Below the pieces are notes generated by a model. It saw nothing but the letters and a program-made list of their open reading frames with translations. It made no database searches and was not told the origin of the DNA. The position numbers and the translations under genes were made by a program. A stretch of 64,000 nucleotides of DNA from Hetaerina americana (taxonomy: Eukaryota > Arthropoda > Insecta > Odonata > Calopterygidae): contig JAKTNV010000003.1 in assembly GCA_022747635.1 (NCBI GenBank), positions 34,526,699-34,590,698 of the forward strand. The letters run 5' to 3'. Position 1 is the first letter of the stretch. Each line of letters opens with the position of its first letter. Below are positions 35,160 to 48,382 of the stretch, one piece after another.

Positions 35160-38100
35160 GTTGGTGAATACACACATAGGTGCACATACCCCCGTTTCCC
35201 CCTCGCCCCCCCCGAACTACCCCTCCTGAACGGCTGCCCCTTCCGACCCCCTCTCCCGGCGAGGGACTGGATAGTAAATGTTTAATTAGGACGTGATTCA
35301 AATGGCAGCCTCTGCCACGCGAGAGCCCCCGCGCCTCGAGGCCCTCGCTTTTCACGGTACAAATATTAATGCATGCCTCCCCCTCCAACACCGCAAATTC
35401 GTCCCCCCGCCTCCGGCACCCTCTCCCCGCCGTCCACCTCATTCAAACTTCAAACCAGCACCCCCTTGGCACACACACACCCTCCTCACCCCCTTGTCGC
35501 CAAGCGGACACCCTCCCTCATCCTCCTCCCCATTCCTCCTAAAATCCCTCAAACCCTCAGTCCCCATCCACCACAACGCCACCCTTCTCCCTCCCAGAAC
35601 TCATACGCCCGCCCACGCAACCCCTCCCCCTCTCGCCCCGGGGCCGCTCTCTCGACCTAATGCTTCCTTTTCTTCCGACCATCTCGTTTCATTTACATTG
35701 CCCCCATCCATTTCCCTTCGCAACATGTTACACACACTTACATAGGTATACCTCTCGATACATATCTACATACATACACAAAGACATATATGTACATATT
35801 ATACCCTTTTTCGGCCTAAAAAAAGATTCCGCTACCCTTCCACCCAACACCCCTTTTACCCCTCTCGTTCAACTCTCCCCTCGGCCCCTTCCTCCCTCGA
35901 CACCCTAAAACTCAAAAGAGAGAGAGGAAAAAAGACCCTGAAGGAAAACCCCCGAACCCTTCTCACAAGACGAGTCTTCCCTCCACATTCTCTCGCCTTC
36001 TACCCCCACCATTCCCACCCACCCACCCACACCTTTCAAAAGACCCCAATTCTCCGTCACCCCACACGCACGCAACTGCCACCCCCATTGCCCCACTCAA
36101 CCACCCCCTTCCACTCCCCGAGTCCTTTTATCTATTCGCCGTGAAGGCATCGCGGGAGAAAGGTGGCGGTGGCGGCAATGATGGAGAGGGAGGGAAAGCG
36201 GGAGGGAGGTAGGGAGAGCTCGACTCTCATTAAGACGGTGTATGAGACCTCACTTAAAAGTCCCTCTGGTTCTGGTAAGCGCCGTGTCCCTTCTTAATGA
36301 ATGGACAGACGGGATAAGATAAAGAGCGGGTGAGATAGAGGCAGCCGGGTAGAGTGGGGGCTAAATTTCAGGAGCAGCGGGGAGAAGAGGTGGGCCACGG
36401 GTGGGTGGGGCGAGGGGTGCACGGGGAGGAGTGCGGGGAAGGGCGAGGAAGGGGACGTCGCCAACAACGCGTCCGACGGGATCGATGAAGGACTCCTCAA
36501 CAGGCGGTCCCAGCCACCTACGATACGAAAGCGGCAGCGGAGTGGGATGGATGGAAGGGACGGAGGCTGGAAGAGGGGATGGATGGGGGAGGGTGGAAGG
36601 AAGGTTTCGGGCTAGCAGGGCGGGGTGGGGTTTGGGGGGGGGGGGGTGGTTTATAAGAGGGGTGTGGGGATGGGGAGGAGGAGGGTATCGGTGGAGGCGG
36701 AAAGGAAGGCCGGGAAAGGGGTTGCGCGCGCCCCCTTATGGCAGCACCGGCAGCCGTGCCTTCGATGCCCGCCACCGTTCGCTCTCCTCCGGCGTCCCGC
36801 CGCCCGAGAGAGAGAGAGGAGCTTGCGGACACAGCAGTCGGAGGTCGCGGCCCCCGGGCTAGTGAACGGAGGGTGAGAGGGGCTGGGGGAGGTTGTGCGT
36901 CCAGCGGGGGTGCGGTGCCGGGGGAGAGGGAGGAGGAGGAAAGAGAGAGAACGGGGAGGGGACGAAGGTTTTGAGGGTACGTGCGTGTGTGTGCGTGAAT
37001 GCGTGGGAAGAGGAGGCAACGGGGCTAGCAGAGAGAGGGGCTGCGATGCGGTGGCAGGGCGGTTCGCGAATCAGCGGGGACGGGGTGCGGGAAGGGTTTT
37101 GGGGCGCGAGGGGTTGGGAGGGAAAAAAGGGCGGCAAAATGGAGATGGAGTCAGTTCTGGTCCGGCTGGAGGTGGGAGGAGAGGACGGGATGTGCGGTGG
37201 AGGAAGGGACCAGAGAAATGGATGGACCGAGGAAAAGGATGGGTTAGGAGGAAAAGGGAGAGGAAAAGGGTAGAAATGTGGGAAGCAATGAGAGGGGTGG
37301 TGGGAGGAGAACGGGAGGGGGTAAGCGGGCTGGCAGGAAAGAGTGAACGGAGTAGGTAGGCCAGGGATGGAAATTTTGGAGGGAAAGCGTACGGAAGAAT
37401 GGGATGATGAGGTGGGGGTGGTTTGGCTGGAGAGAGGAACGAACCTGAGACCAAGAGTGAAGGCGAAGGGTGGGTAGCGCCGGAGAGTGTGTATGCCGTG
37501 AGTGATTCCGTGGGACGGGAAGCAGGGGTGCAGGGGATGTAGTGGAGGAGAGCACGGGAATTGGAAAAGGGTTTTGGGGGGCACAGGGGAGCTGCTGTAG
37601 GAGAGTGGAGGGGGGGGGTGGCAGGGGCGCGCGTGTGAATGGTGAGAGAAGCCACGATAAGATAGGTTGTGCCTGGGACGCAGAGGAGGAGCGGTTGTGA
37701 AGTCGCGGGCGGAGACGAGAAAAAGATGGGTCGGGATGGTAGGAATGGGATGGAAGGTGGGGAGGTTCGGGGAAGCGGCGTAGGTGTAGGGAGATGGTGG
37801 GGTTCGGAAAGGGGGAGAGTAGGGCGGGGTGGGCGGGGAGGGGAGGTAGTGCGGAAAAGGAGGTGAAAGCAGTGGGAGGGAGAGAGTGGAGTTTGATAGT
37901 AGGAGAATAAACATGGGTAAGGGAGGGAGGGGAGAGGAGAGGGAGGAAAGGGCAGGAAGAGTGCTGGGAGGAGCGGTGGGGGGGAGGGGAGAGAGACGCA
38001 GAGGGATCAATACATCCAGCAATCGCCTTCCCCTACCCTCGCTTCGCCTTAAACGCCCGCGCACCGCACACCAACCAACCCCTTGCCCACCCGCCCCTGC

Positions 38101-38420
38101 CAGCCATCCACCCTGGCGCCCCACCCTCTCGATCTCCCCTCCCGAAAACGAAAAGCGTTACGCCCACGCGCGGCTCTCCCGACGGCAGTGCTGGGGTTCG
38201 TACCCCGACCTATTTCTTGGATATAAGCCGTTCCAGGGGAAGTGACGATCGAACTCCACGGGCTTTCCACGTGTTTAACCCCCTCCCTATCTCCCCTCTC
38301 TTCATACTATCCACCCCTCTGCCTTTCCCCCTCCTTCCCCCCACTCCTGCAGTGCCAACACCCTCCAGCGGAGAGCGAGGAAAGCAGGAGAGCGAGAACG
38401 GCAGACAGCGTCGCCTTTCC
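35160..38420. promoter_or_regulatory. Large GC-rich, strand-skewed island
   Basis: Over about 3.3 kb the sequence is GC-rich with many CpGs. Its strand bias switches: plus is pyrimidine (C) rich to about 36,130, purine (G) rich from about 36,150 to 38,010, then C-rich again to about 38,420. A G-run of more than ten lies near 36,640. Long open frames occur on both strands, including 421 codons on minus at 36,859-38,124, but these follow from the absence of A/T-rich stop codons and read as Pro/Ser or Gly/Arg low complexity. The most CpG-dense core is about 36,720-36,880. A promoter with unspliced or 5' UTR sequence is plausible; no exon is proven. Confidence 0.4.
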
Positions 38421-38642
38421 TATCCTATTGGCCGGAAACATTTTCGGTAAATGTACATCGGCCACCCTTTTCTAGAAGTCCCCGCCTCCACCTCGTTATT
38501 AGTTCTGATTTGGCCGGGAACTCACCACTACTCATTTCGGGGTGATGCCAAGACGCAGATGGTTCCGCTATATTTTTTCAGCAGGATAGGTTACACACAA
38601 ATTAAATTTAAACACTTTATACATATATATGAATACATGTAT

Positions 38643-38657
38643 ACATATATATATATA

Positions 38658-38711
<54 letters not shown>
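38643..38711. repeat. (TA)n microsatellite
   Basis: A TA tract of about 65 bp with one AATT interruption near 38,660. It directly abuts the 3' end of the minus-strand SINE at 38,712 and may be that SINE's tail. Confidence 0.95.
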
Positions 38712-38715
<4 letters not shown>

Positions 38716-38966
38716 TAAACACAGTTATCAACCCGAGGGTAAAATTCACCCAGTACTAAGCCCAACGGCGTGTGAAATTCACAAATCAGGGTAGGGGGGC
38801 TAGTTCCTTTTCGTGTCGGTTATGGTTTCTCAGGAAGATCTGGTGTGCGAAAAGTCACATAGCTTGGGCGGAGCTGCAGGTGCCCAACGAGGCTCTGGAG
38901 GGCCCGGCAATCGAACCTGGGCCCTCCGGTCAATAGTCCAACGCTCGACCCCTGGACTACCGCGAC
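38712..38966 (-). repeat. tRNA-derived SINE (family A), minus strand
   Basis: On the minus strand the copy starts with cgcggtagtccaggggtcgagcg and carries a B box GGTTCGATTGCC around 38,919-38,908. It continues with aagctatgtgact, the agaaaccataaccgacacg block and gtgaatttcacacgccg, and ends at ttgataactgtgtttagg. This matches the copy at 33.4 kb from end to end. A (CA)n run near 38,970-38,998 lies before the head and a (TA)n tract lies beyond the tail. Confidence 0.85.
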
Positions 38967-41900
38967 ACACACACATGCAAACACACACGCACACACATAG
39001 CGCGTGAATTTATAGACACAAATAAAAGTGCACAATAACATCCACATATTTACACGCACATGAATGCATTGGTGCTTAATTATATTACTCATGTGTACCT
39101 ACTTTAAAATAACCTTTCAATAATATAGTATAAAAAATATACTCGAAACCTTGAAAGACAGAAATAGCTATCCTAAAGTAATGGATTTTGTTGCTCGCAG
39201 AAAAATAAAAACAAATGGATAAATATATTTCACCAAACGAATACATAATTGAAGCATTGAGTTGCACCCATTTCAAATAGTGAATTTTATTTTGTCACTC
39301 AATTTAATTGCCTAACACAAAATGAGTTTTTTAATTTGCACATTAGAACAAGATACATTTACTGAATGTACACATTTCATATACTATAGAATCGCTGAAG
39401 AAGACTCGTGAAATTGTGATTTTACTTTTTCCCAACGAATTTTGACTGACCCTTAATGAAGATATTTGCTACTTCCTGCGATTTTGTTGGATTTTGTCGT
39501 GATTTTAATTATTTACTACTGTATCGCTAGAAATATGACATTATTATTATCCCTAATCCCTATTCGAATTATTATCGTTACGATTTTCGAAAATTTTTCG
39601 TGAAGTGAAAATTATAACATTCTGAAAATTTTCACGTATTCCACGAAACCTAGGTTATGCGCGTTAACATTACCGATCGTTTTTCCCCATTAGACAAGGT
39701 AGGTAATGTTTATCACCTTTTTCGTATCGCTTTCGTAGTTACCCACACGGCCGAAAGAGGTATGATGAGGATGATTGACACTGAGACCACTGCATCTGAA
39801 GGATAAGTCGACTATTTTAAGCGAAATCCTGATGTGGTCATTTACCTTCCGAAATTTGCATTTTTTATTTTCTTAAGAATTCAAGGATCCAAATTAATTT
39901 ACCATGCATCTGAATCCCTTCTCCTATTCTACCTTTTGTTCAAAACTATTTTCATTTAATCACTTTCTCCCTCCTTTTCATAAAAAATTGCAAATTATTA
40001 TTTGAAAAGAATTCCGAGCAATATTCTCCATTATTTGAGGTTTCTTACCGAAGGGAGGGCTTATTCACGGGAGGTTAACCTTTATTTAAGGTGATTATTT
40101 AAGAAAATAGGAAATTTTCTTCGAAGTACCAGACAGTTACACTGCTTAAAAAATGAAATTCAAAAATAAAATTTTCATAATCACTGGTAGTCATCAGATT
40201 AAAGTTTCTCAGTTTAATATGGAAAATTGGGTCCAGTTTTATAAATCAATACCCATTCGTGCTGTATTTTGTGTGCTGATTACCAATGTCAGAAAACGGC
40301 CTATTAACTTGGCAACAAGTTGGAAAAAAAGAAATCCGCCAGACACATCCGCCAAAAGACACATCCGCCACCTTGGATAACATAGTAAAAATATGTGCGC
40401 CCCTCATTACTGGCATATGTGGCCGCAATTACGCTAGCACATTCATTAGACTACTTTTTGTATAACTTGCCATCTGATATGTTTTACAGTGCCGATTCCA
40501 ACTTTCCAAAAATTAGTCAACAGTAAAATTGCATGAATGCAGAGAATATGTTAATTTCTACGGGAATGAAATATTGCAAGTAAATGCGTTTATCAAATTA
40601 TAGTCACGTTTTTTGTTTACATGTTACTATGGATACCATAGTTCCTGTACAGGCCTGAAGCAAAATGAAACAATCCAGCGTATTACAGCGACCAGGGGAT
40701 AGATTCAAATTTATATATATTTTCTTGCACATTTTTCTTAAAATAATTCCTTATCTCACAGCAAATAAGGATGGTTAAATAAACTACTAGTTAAAATAGT
40801 ATAATTTTTAAAATATATTATTCGAACCATGGTCGATTTTAATCGTGGAGATACATTTGATCAGAAAATTGCATCCCTTAGACAAAATTCCAAACAGACA
40901 AATAATATTCTATTTCTTCCTATTTCACGTTCTTTTGTGAGAGTTTAACATTTTTGAGAGTACCTGTTCGAGGTCTGTCCGTTTAAGTAACAAAAGGAGA
41001 GCTGCTTGAAACGTTCATTGCTCGCGTTTTGTTCTCAATTTGTCCCTCACTAGCGGTATCACGTAAATCGCCTTAAATTCATTTTGCAGAGGCAAAAGAG
41101 ACTGGAAATAAGTTTCCAGTGATTATCAATGCGTTACAATGGCTCTCTTCGCAGAAACTATTGTCGATGCGGACGATATTACAACCCCAAAATGATCAAT
41201 GGCCAATTACAGAATGCTCAAAATGAAAAAAAGATTGGCAAAATGGCTCCAAGGGGCTGAGTACTAGGGAAAAGAGGTAAAGGAAGCTTAATTGGTCTCC
41301 GCGTGCTGGAAGTGAAAGGGACAGCTGCAAAAAATCACTCGCGCAACCAAATCCTCTGTTTCGAGTGAGGAGCCCCGGAAATTAAATCCTTAATGGCTCC
41401 CGTGATACTCTCTTCAGATTCTCAGGAATTACTTCTGGAACGCGAACAATACACAAATCCCGAAGAAACATCAAGAATATAAGCAACTGAAGCCGTAAAA
41501 CGTCGACGGAAGCTTTAAGTGATTTACTAATCACTGAAATTGGGAACAGCTTGATTATTTCCTTATCCAGATTTGAATTCACATTAAATATGTCATTTTT
41601 TTATTGAGGTCTTGTCAGATAGTTGTAACGACCATTTAGAAAATTTTCCGTTGAGATGAATTGAATTCAATAATTAATAATCACTCATCGCAGAGTAGAT
41701 TGCTCATTGAAAAACTTCTTTGTCATTTGTCTTTTTCAATGTTTTTTTCAGTTTTTCTTGGCGAATCCTTCCATGGAACATAAATGGTAAAACCACATCA
41801 GAAGTGAATATTTACATAAAAATGTCGTAATTTCAATAAAGCAAACTTCATCGTTAATTGCTCAAGAAGTTGTCCGAAGATTTGATTTTGATATATTAAT

Positions 41901-44900
41901 TTTAGGTGCCGAAAGTATCAATTTAATTGATGTTAACTGTTCTTAGGATTCAATTAAAATGAAGTAGCTACGACTAATAGAATAAGTTTAAATCACAGGA
42001 ATATTTACTACACCTATACTTATTGCTTTTTTGCAACATACAAGTTTCTACTACATGCTTATATGCAAGACCTTCCATTTCGGTTTCATATTGAGTTAAC
42101 AGGTCATGCAACGGAATTATTATATATACACAGTCCTAAATAAAATTTGCGATCTCTCCATAATTTCCAAACCTCTTTCAGTATTTACAAGGTCGTTCAT
42201 TCTATCGACTGAGGTAACAAATATAAAAGGAAACAGTAAAAGCATGTATATTTAGTTGCATGTCTGCGTGTTCCTTTATATACATGTGCATAAATAAATA
42301 CTAATATATGTCTTAATTTATTACATAAAAATGAAATATTTTGGGGCTAACGTTTATGTTTCCTTTGTTCATTATATTTAATTCTATCTTGATTTGATTA
42401 GGAAAAAATGAATAAGAAATATCGTAAGCAGTTTCAATGAACAAATATAACTTAAATAGAATTATCTCCTTGATGAACCAGTTTCGCTTAAAATCATGAA
42501 ATTACTTTGATTCCTTAAACCTGCCGAACTTAAGTACAGTAAAATATGCATTTGTATAAAGTTTTCTGACTTGATTAACTTCCATCAATAGTCTTTCCCA
42601 CTTATCAACACATTGGTATTTAATTTATAACTATTGCTATGCGTCTATATGAATTAGCCTTCAAATCCGCGAAGGTTAAGAAAATTTCGACTAATCCACG
42701 AAGAAATGATGAGTAATCCAAACATTTCCTCTATGATGGGCTCTCTGGAAACGTACGAGTAAATGGATGCATAAATTATGCTCGCTTCTCTTTGAAAATC
42801 AAATTTCGTCCTCCTCTAAATGTGCGCTTACCTTCTTGTGAATACATTGATACATAAAATAAACTATAATCGATCGAAAACTTCATGATTCTTAGAATAT
42901 ATCCAACGGTAGCCGTAATGGGTCCTTCATAGCTCGCATCGCGTTCAATGCAATGGCCTTCCATGAACGGCAATATGATTTCAATGAAGCACCTCGAATA
43001 ATCGAGAAAATAACTCGGAGTTTGCTAGAAAGACCTTTTGCAAACTTTTCTAAAAAAGATAGAGAGTGTATTATTAAACGAAAATAGTTTTGAACAAAAT
43101 ATAGAATGATATAATTGATTCCGATGCATAGAATATTGGTTTGGAGCCTAAAATGCTTAAGATAATGATAAATGTAAATTTCTGAAGGTAATTTACCGCA
43201 TCGGGATGTGATTATTAAGATTAATTAATTAATTTAATTAATCGTCATTAAGAATGTAAATTAACTCGAAAAAACGCTGGAGTACGTACAATCATTAGGA
43301 ATTGAGAGTATCACTAAGAGATCTTACAAGGCAAGTGGCTCTGTGAAGGTTGATACAGGATGCTCTCAGGAGATAAATGATCAAAGGAGCGTAAGGAGTG
43401 TCATCCCATGCTAAGAAACTTTGAACTGACAGCTTAAGTTTTAATAAAAAAACTGCTCATGATAAAGGCCAATGGATAGGCATCATTAATTTGATCACTT
43501 TCACTCCTGCAACAATCAAAAAGATTGGGAACATTTCAGGTTAATAGCATACAAAGACTCGTGAATATGATATAGGAACCTTAGAGTGACGCTTTTATTT
43601 CTTCATTAACGTCTCATTGAATCGCAAGGGTGGCCCCATGGTTCTGTTAGCAGTTATGCAAAGAACAATATCTCAGAGACCTACAAATTCGGTTGCCTGT
43701 TGATGGTTCATCGTCCAATTCATAACCGTAGATAAAGAAATAAAATGTTTGATGAAACAATTGTACCTGTATCACAAATACATGCTTGGCCTTTGCGTGC
43801 ATATGTAAGAGACTGAACCAAAATATCCATTTTCAATTATTAAAAGGAATAAATTAGCTCATAGGTCTAAAACAATAATTTCATTAGAGCCATTGGTTGG
43901 CGTTGGCAAGTCGTATATACCTCACCCTAAAGAATGACGTAGAAATGTAACAAATGTAATGAAATAGACACCAATAAATGCTATAATAGTACTTGTTGGA
44001 CCACCAAGTTTCCATCGACAGATAAGGAAACAGAAGACAGAAAAACAGAAAATTAAAGACAATAATCTGATGAGCCTTATGTGAATGAGAGAAGGGACCC
44101 ATGTGGGCTAGAGACTGTGACTTTGAGATTTCATTGCCAAACAATCTGGTACCATAGGTTTACTGATGTAAATTAAAATACACTACACTCGCTTTATAAC
44201 AACGAAAATAGAAATTTCTAAGAGCATTTAAAAATACCTAATTATTCTTGAAATGCTACCATATTTCAGGCGAAGAATTCCGAGAAAAAATGTGCCACTT
44301 CACATCGATGAAAGAAATGTTCTCACTTCCTATCTTAGATTTTGTATGATTTGGGTCAGTATGCATAACAAAATTTTCATCGTAAGCGTTTTTTGTATTC
44401 TGAATATAATATTTTCAAAGTACATGGAAAAAATAATATAATAATTAAGAAGTGACAAATAAAAATCTCTTAGAAACAATCATTACATGTAAACGTTGGG
44501 TCCGAATGTTCTCCTAAAATATTAGCAGCAATTAACAACCAATAGTACGCGAGGAAAAAATACTTTCTCCGCGGAGCCCTCGACAGTTCACTTCCGTCGG
44601 TTCCCAAATGTTCCCTTGGAAAATTCTCTCATCCAGTTTTTCTATTGATACATATTTATCCGTATTCTGGTATCATTTATCGAGTGAGCACATTTTAGGA
44701 TTTTTAGATTTTATTAAGTACTTCCCAATGTTAAAAAAATGATGACCTATTAAGTCCAGGATTAATAGATTTTATGGGTACTGAAATATTATATAGATAG
44801 AGATAAGCAGTCCGAAACGTGATTCCATAGTGGTGATGATGATAAGCCAAACGTGATTCTTCCAAGTACGCTCAAAAATAGTTTCATAAAATTTTAACTG

Positions 44901-46631
44901 TTTAGAAGAGTGGATATTAACTCCGCGTTCGAAATAGGTGTAATTATCATAACTTAGAGAAAAATAAATTCAAAATGATTGCTGTAATAGACGTCAGCTT
45001 AAGGAACATGATGGGAGGATAAGTTCCTCAATAAGAGATACAAGTTTCGAAATATTCTGTGATCTATTATTTTGTTTGGCTCAGCACGATAACCCTCTAA
45101 GTTAGCCCACGACTTCAAAAACGTGGTGATTTAAAACCTACCAACGACTACAGTTTTAATATGAGTGAGTTTGTAAACGTAGAACACTAATACGGGTAGC
45201 AGTGATTTTATTTAGATGAAAACATTGAAATATTCTACTTGCACTTTCTAAAAGTACACGTAGTGTAGCTCAAAATTAGTTAGTTGCATTTTCGCCCTAA
45301 TAAATACTGTTCTTATTCACCGCGATTATAAAAAGTGAAACGTTTTCAAATAACCACTGTTTAGTTCATAATGATGAATATGTTTCTATGCAAAATGTAT
45401 CACAACAGTTTACGAGAAGAATATTAAGTTCGACAAACCGTTAGCCGGAAATGATCGTCCGAATGTTTGAGCGTAGACCATCTGAATTATTGAATGGATG
45501 AAGCCCGACGACCGGTTTTGATTCCACCCATTCCATTCCTTCTCTTGCATTTCAAACTTGCCAAATTGCCCAACTATCCAATGAATTCATCCGAAGTATC
45601 AATCATCGCCTGGCAATGTATTTTATACGTATATCCCTATATCTGGATTTTTTCGAGACCACACAAAATATTCGTTGCCGTTTTATATAGCTGAAACTTT
45701 ATAAGAAGCATGAATAAAATTTTATTCTATGTATGTACTCTATGTATGTGTTCTATGTATTATTACCTAATAATTATTAATAATCACACTTTCTATTCGC
45801 TAAATCAATTTAAATACTTCAAATACAACAATATTGGCTTCAAGAATGTAAGATCTCTGAGCGATGTGGGCTTCTCGAGAAGATAAGGAGCAAACTGAAG
45901 GAAATTTTGATTTTATTTTTCATATAGCTCGTTCGAGCTTCTTTCATGAACAAGTGTTTAGTTAGACTAAGATGGATAATTCTCATACATTCTGCTCTTA
46001 TATTTTTTTAAAAACTTTACTATCCAATGGAATCCAACATGAACATATGAATTTTGATAACATATACGAGTATTACACAGAATAAATTATCATTTCATTG
46101 AGTAGAAATTGTATGTTGTATTGTATTCATAAAACATTAAAATAAAAAATAATTTTAAATAAAAAGGAACAAAAACGAAAGAGTATCATAAGGCTTATAC
46201 TATGGCCTCAGAATTTTATAAACCCTCCGCCGCCATCTTGATCGCTAACTGATAAAAGCACAGGACCGCAGCAGAATCTGGACATCTTCAGTTTTCCGCA
46301 CACGCTCCCCCGAACACCTAAGTTGTTCTAGTCTCTTTGTTAACAGCCCTTCTCATGCATATATTCTCATTATCATATACGTATCATAAACTAGATTTTT
46401 ATATCTTGCTTGATTTTTTTTTGTAAAATTTATTACGTTACTTGTTGTCTGTAGTAGTCCACCCTTATTTCTAATTCTTTTGGAAATTGATCACTGTTAT
46501 CATGTATAGGTTTAGTCACTTATATTCATGTTCCTGTACCAATCCTTATCCTGTGCCTGTCATTGTTTCATCCTTCGAAATTTTATTCTTATTTTTACTC
46601 TGGAAATTGTTTTTGCATAAAAAGTTCCACA

Positions 46632-46634
<3 letters not shown>
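38967..46634. other. Long AT-rich non-coding stretch, nothing recognised
   Basis: About 7.7 kb without any exon, RNA gene or bounded repeat I can support. Minor items are an AT palindrome-like run (attaattaatttaattaat) near 43,225 and a short tctatgtatgt-type repeat near 45,725-45,760. Confidence 0.45.

Positions 46635-46695
<61 letters not shown>
46635..46695. repeat. (TA)n microsatellite
   Basis: An uninterrupted TA dinucleotide tract of about 60 bp. The Tyr/Ile open frame over it is a repeat translation. Confidence 0.95.
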
Positions 46696-46699
<4 letters not shown>

Positions 46700-47852
46700 T
46701 TATTCATTTATGTTATAACCAGTATTAAAAATATTATTACCCGATATTATATTGCGTAGGGCCTCTTTTATATTTCCCTGCATCTTCGGCGAGTGCCAAG
46801 CCGAACCGCTTCCGAAATACACCTACCTGTACGTTTGCCTAGAGCCAAGCCATAATGATAATTGCTATGAAAGCTGACGCCCTTTCCCACAAGGTCTTCG
46901 TCCTAAGCGGGATATTTTCCCAGTCTTCTCTTGCCATAACCAGGGGAAACGGGGTCAGTCGGTTAGGTATGATTCCCCAAGGAGGGGTAGCTCCAAAAGC
47001 CTCTTATTCTAATTACCTTTCGCCGAGGAAAAAAATTAGAATTAAATGTTCCAAGCACCGAAAAAATTTGAACGTTCCCAAGCAACAGTTATTTTTATAT
47101 AACAAATAAATTTTTAAGTATTACTTAAATTACATAAATGGGACTTTCAACTAAAAATCCCATCTCTAATTGTGATTCAATTGCACACGTTTATACTCGC
47201 TCAGCACAAATTCATTATTTTATTTGATGCGGTTCTAAAATAATTATGAATTGAAAGAAACTCCTCCCAACAAGATTCGTCAATTAATTTTCGTATGCGA
47301 CGAAAACGTTAATGGAGCAGTTTCTTTTTAAACTTCATTTCTTGATACCAGCCTGTATTCTCATAGGAAATCTGGAACTAAGTGTTGAAAAAAAATATTT
47401 CAAGAATGAAGAATTTTGCTGCCTATGGTGTGTTTACTTAATACATGCAATTTGGCTATTATATAGCCTCAATGTTCCTATTACTCACATAATCGTAGAG
47501 GATTTCAGCACACTAAAAGAATTCGTGATTCTGATCTTGATGAGGAGTAGAAGGTAGTGTACCTAAACTTGGGGGGGCGTCGAAGACTAATGCCATTTTA
47601 CGCCGCACGCAACCTAATATTCTGAAATTTTTATATTGATAAAATAATGTTCGTTGTTTGCAGTGACAACGTATTCAGATATTAAAATACACTGGTGTTA
47701 ATAATGTAGAATCATATACGCAAGGTAGTTTTAGAAACAGTTTTATTCTATTTAGACAATCATTCGATAGGCTAGGGCCACCACCTAAAACATATTCTAG
47801 GTCTGCCCATATCTAGACCCCTATATACATTCCAGTATCTATCACCCAGCTT
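46696..47852. other. Non-coding stretch, nothing recognised
   Basis: A slightly more GC-rich patch at about 46,780-47,030 has no recognised homology. Confidence 0.4.
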
Positions 47853-48214
47853 CAGGGATGTCGGATACAAGGCATTCGCAAATATCCCAGCAAAGGGCGC
47901 TGTTTTTCTTGCGTGAAGAAGTTTGAGTGAGCAATGGCGCTCTGTTCTATTCACATTCCGGTACTATTAATTTCTGAAATGTCAGTAGTGGCAAAGAGGA
48001 TTCACCATAATGCTTCCTACTAGTGCTACAAGACAGGGATGTCGGATACAAGGCATTCGCAAATATCCCAGCAAAGGGCGCTGTTTTTCTTGCGTGAAGA
48101 AGTTTGAGTGAGCAATGGCGCTCTGTTCTATTCACATTCCGGTACTATTAATTTCTGAAATGTCAGTAGTGGCAAAGAGGATTCACCATAATGCTTCCTA
48201 CTAGTGCTACAAGA
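47853..48214. repeat. Perfect 181-bp tandem duplication
   Basis: Positions 47,853-48,033 and 48,034-48,214 are identical by eye over all 181 bases. Each unit starts cagggatgtcgg and ends gtgctacaaga; the flanks then diverge. The unit itself matches no family I recognise. Identity of the two copies suggests a very recent duplication, a satellite seed, or an assembly artefact. A (TA)n tract follows about 80 bp downstream. Confidence 0.95.
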
Positions 48215-48293
48215 ACTCTACTCTAACCCCTGAAGTTGACTTCTTCGTTCACCAGAACTACCTTTACAGAACTACCTCTACCCTGTATTGTAG

Positions 48294-48296
<3 letters not shown>

Positions 48297-48382
<86 letters not shown>
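48297..48382. repeat. (TA)n/(TACA)n microsatellite
   Basis: A TA tract of about 57 bp runs into tacataca-type repeats. Confidence 0.95.

Noticed and set aside
35293..35745. Pro-rich 150-codon open frame on the plus strand
   Set aside because: Same cause as above: C-rich sequence with overlapping frames and no recognisable protein.
36859..38124. 421-codon open frame on the minus strand
   Set aside because: It is Pro/Ser/Leu low complexity in a polypurine/polypyrimidine block where other frames are open too. Stop codons are rare there because of composition. No domain or codon pattern supports a gene.
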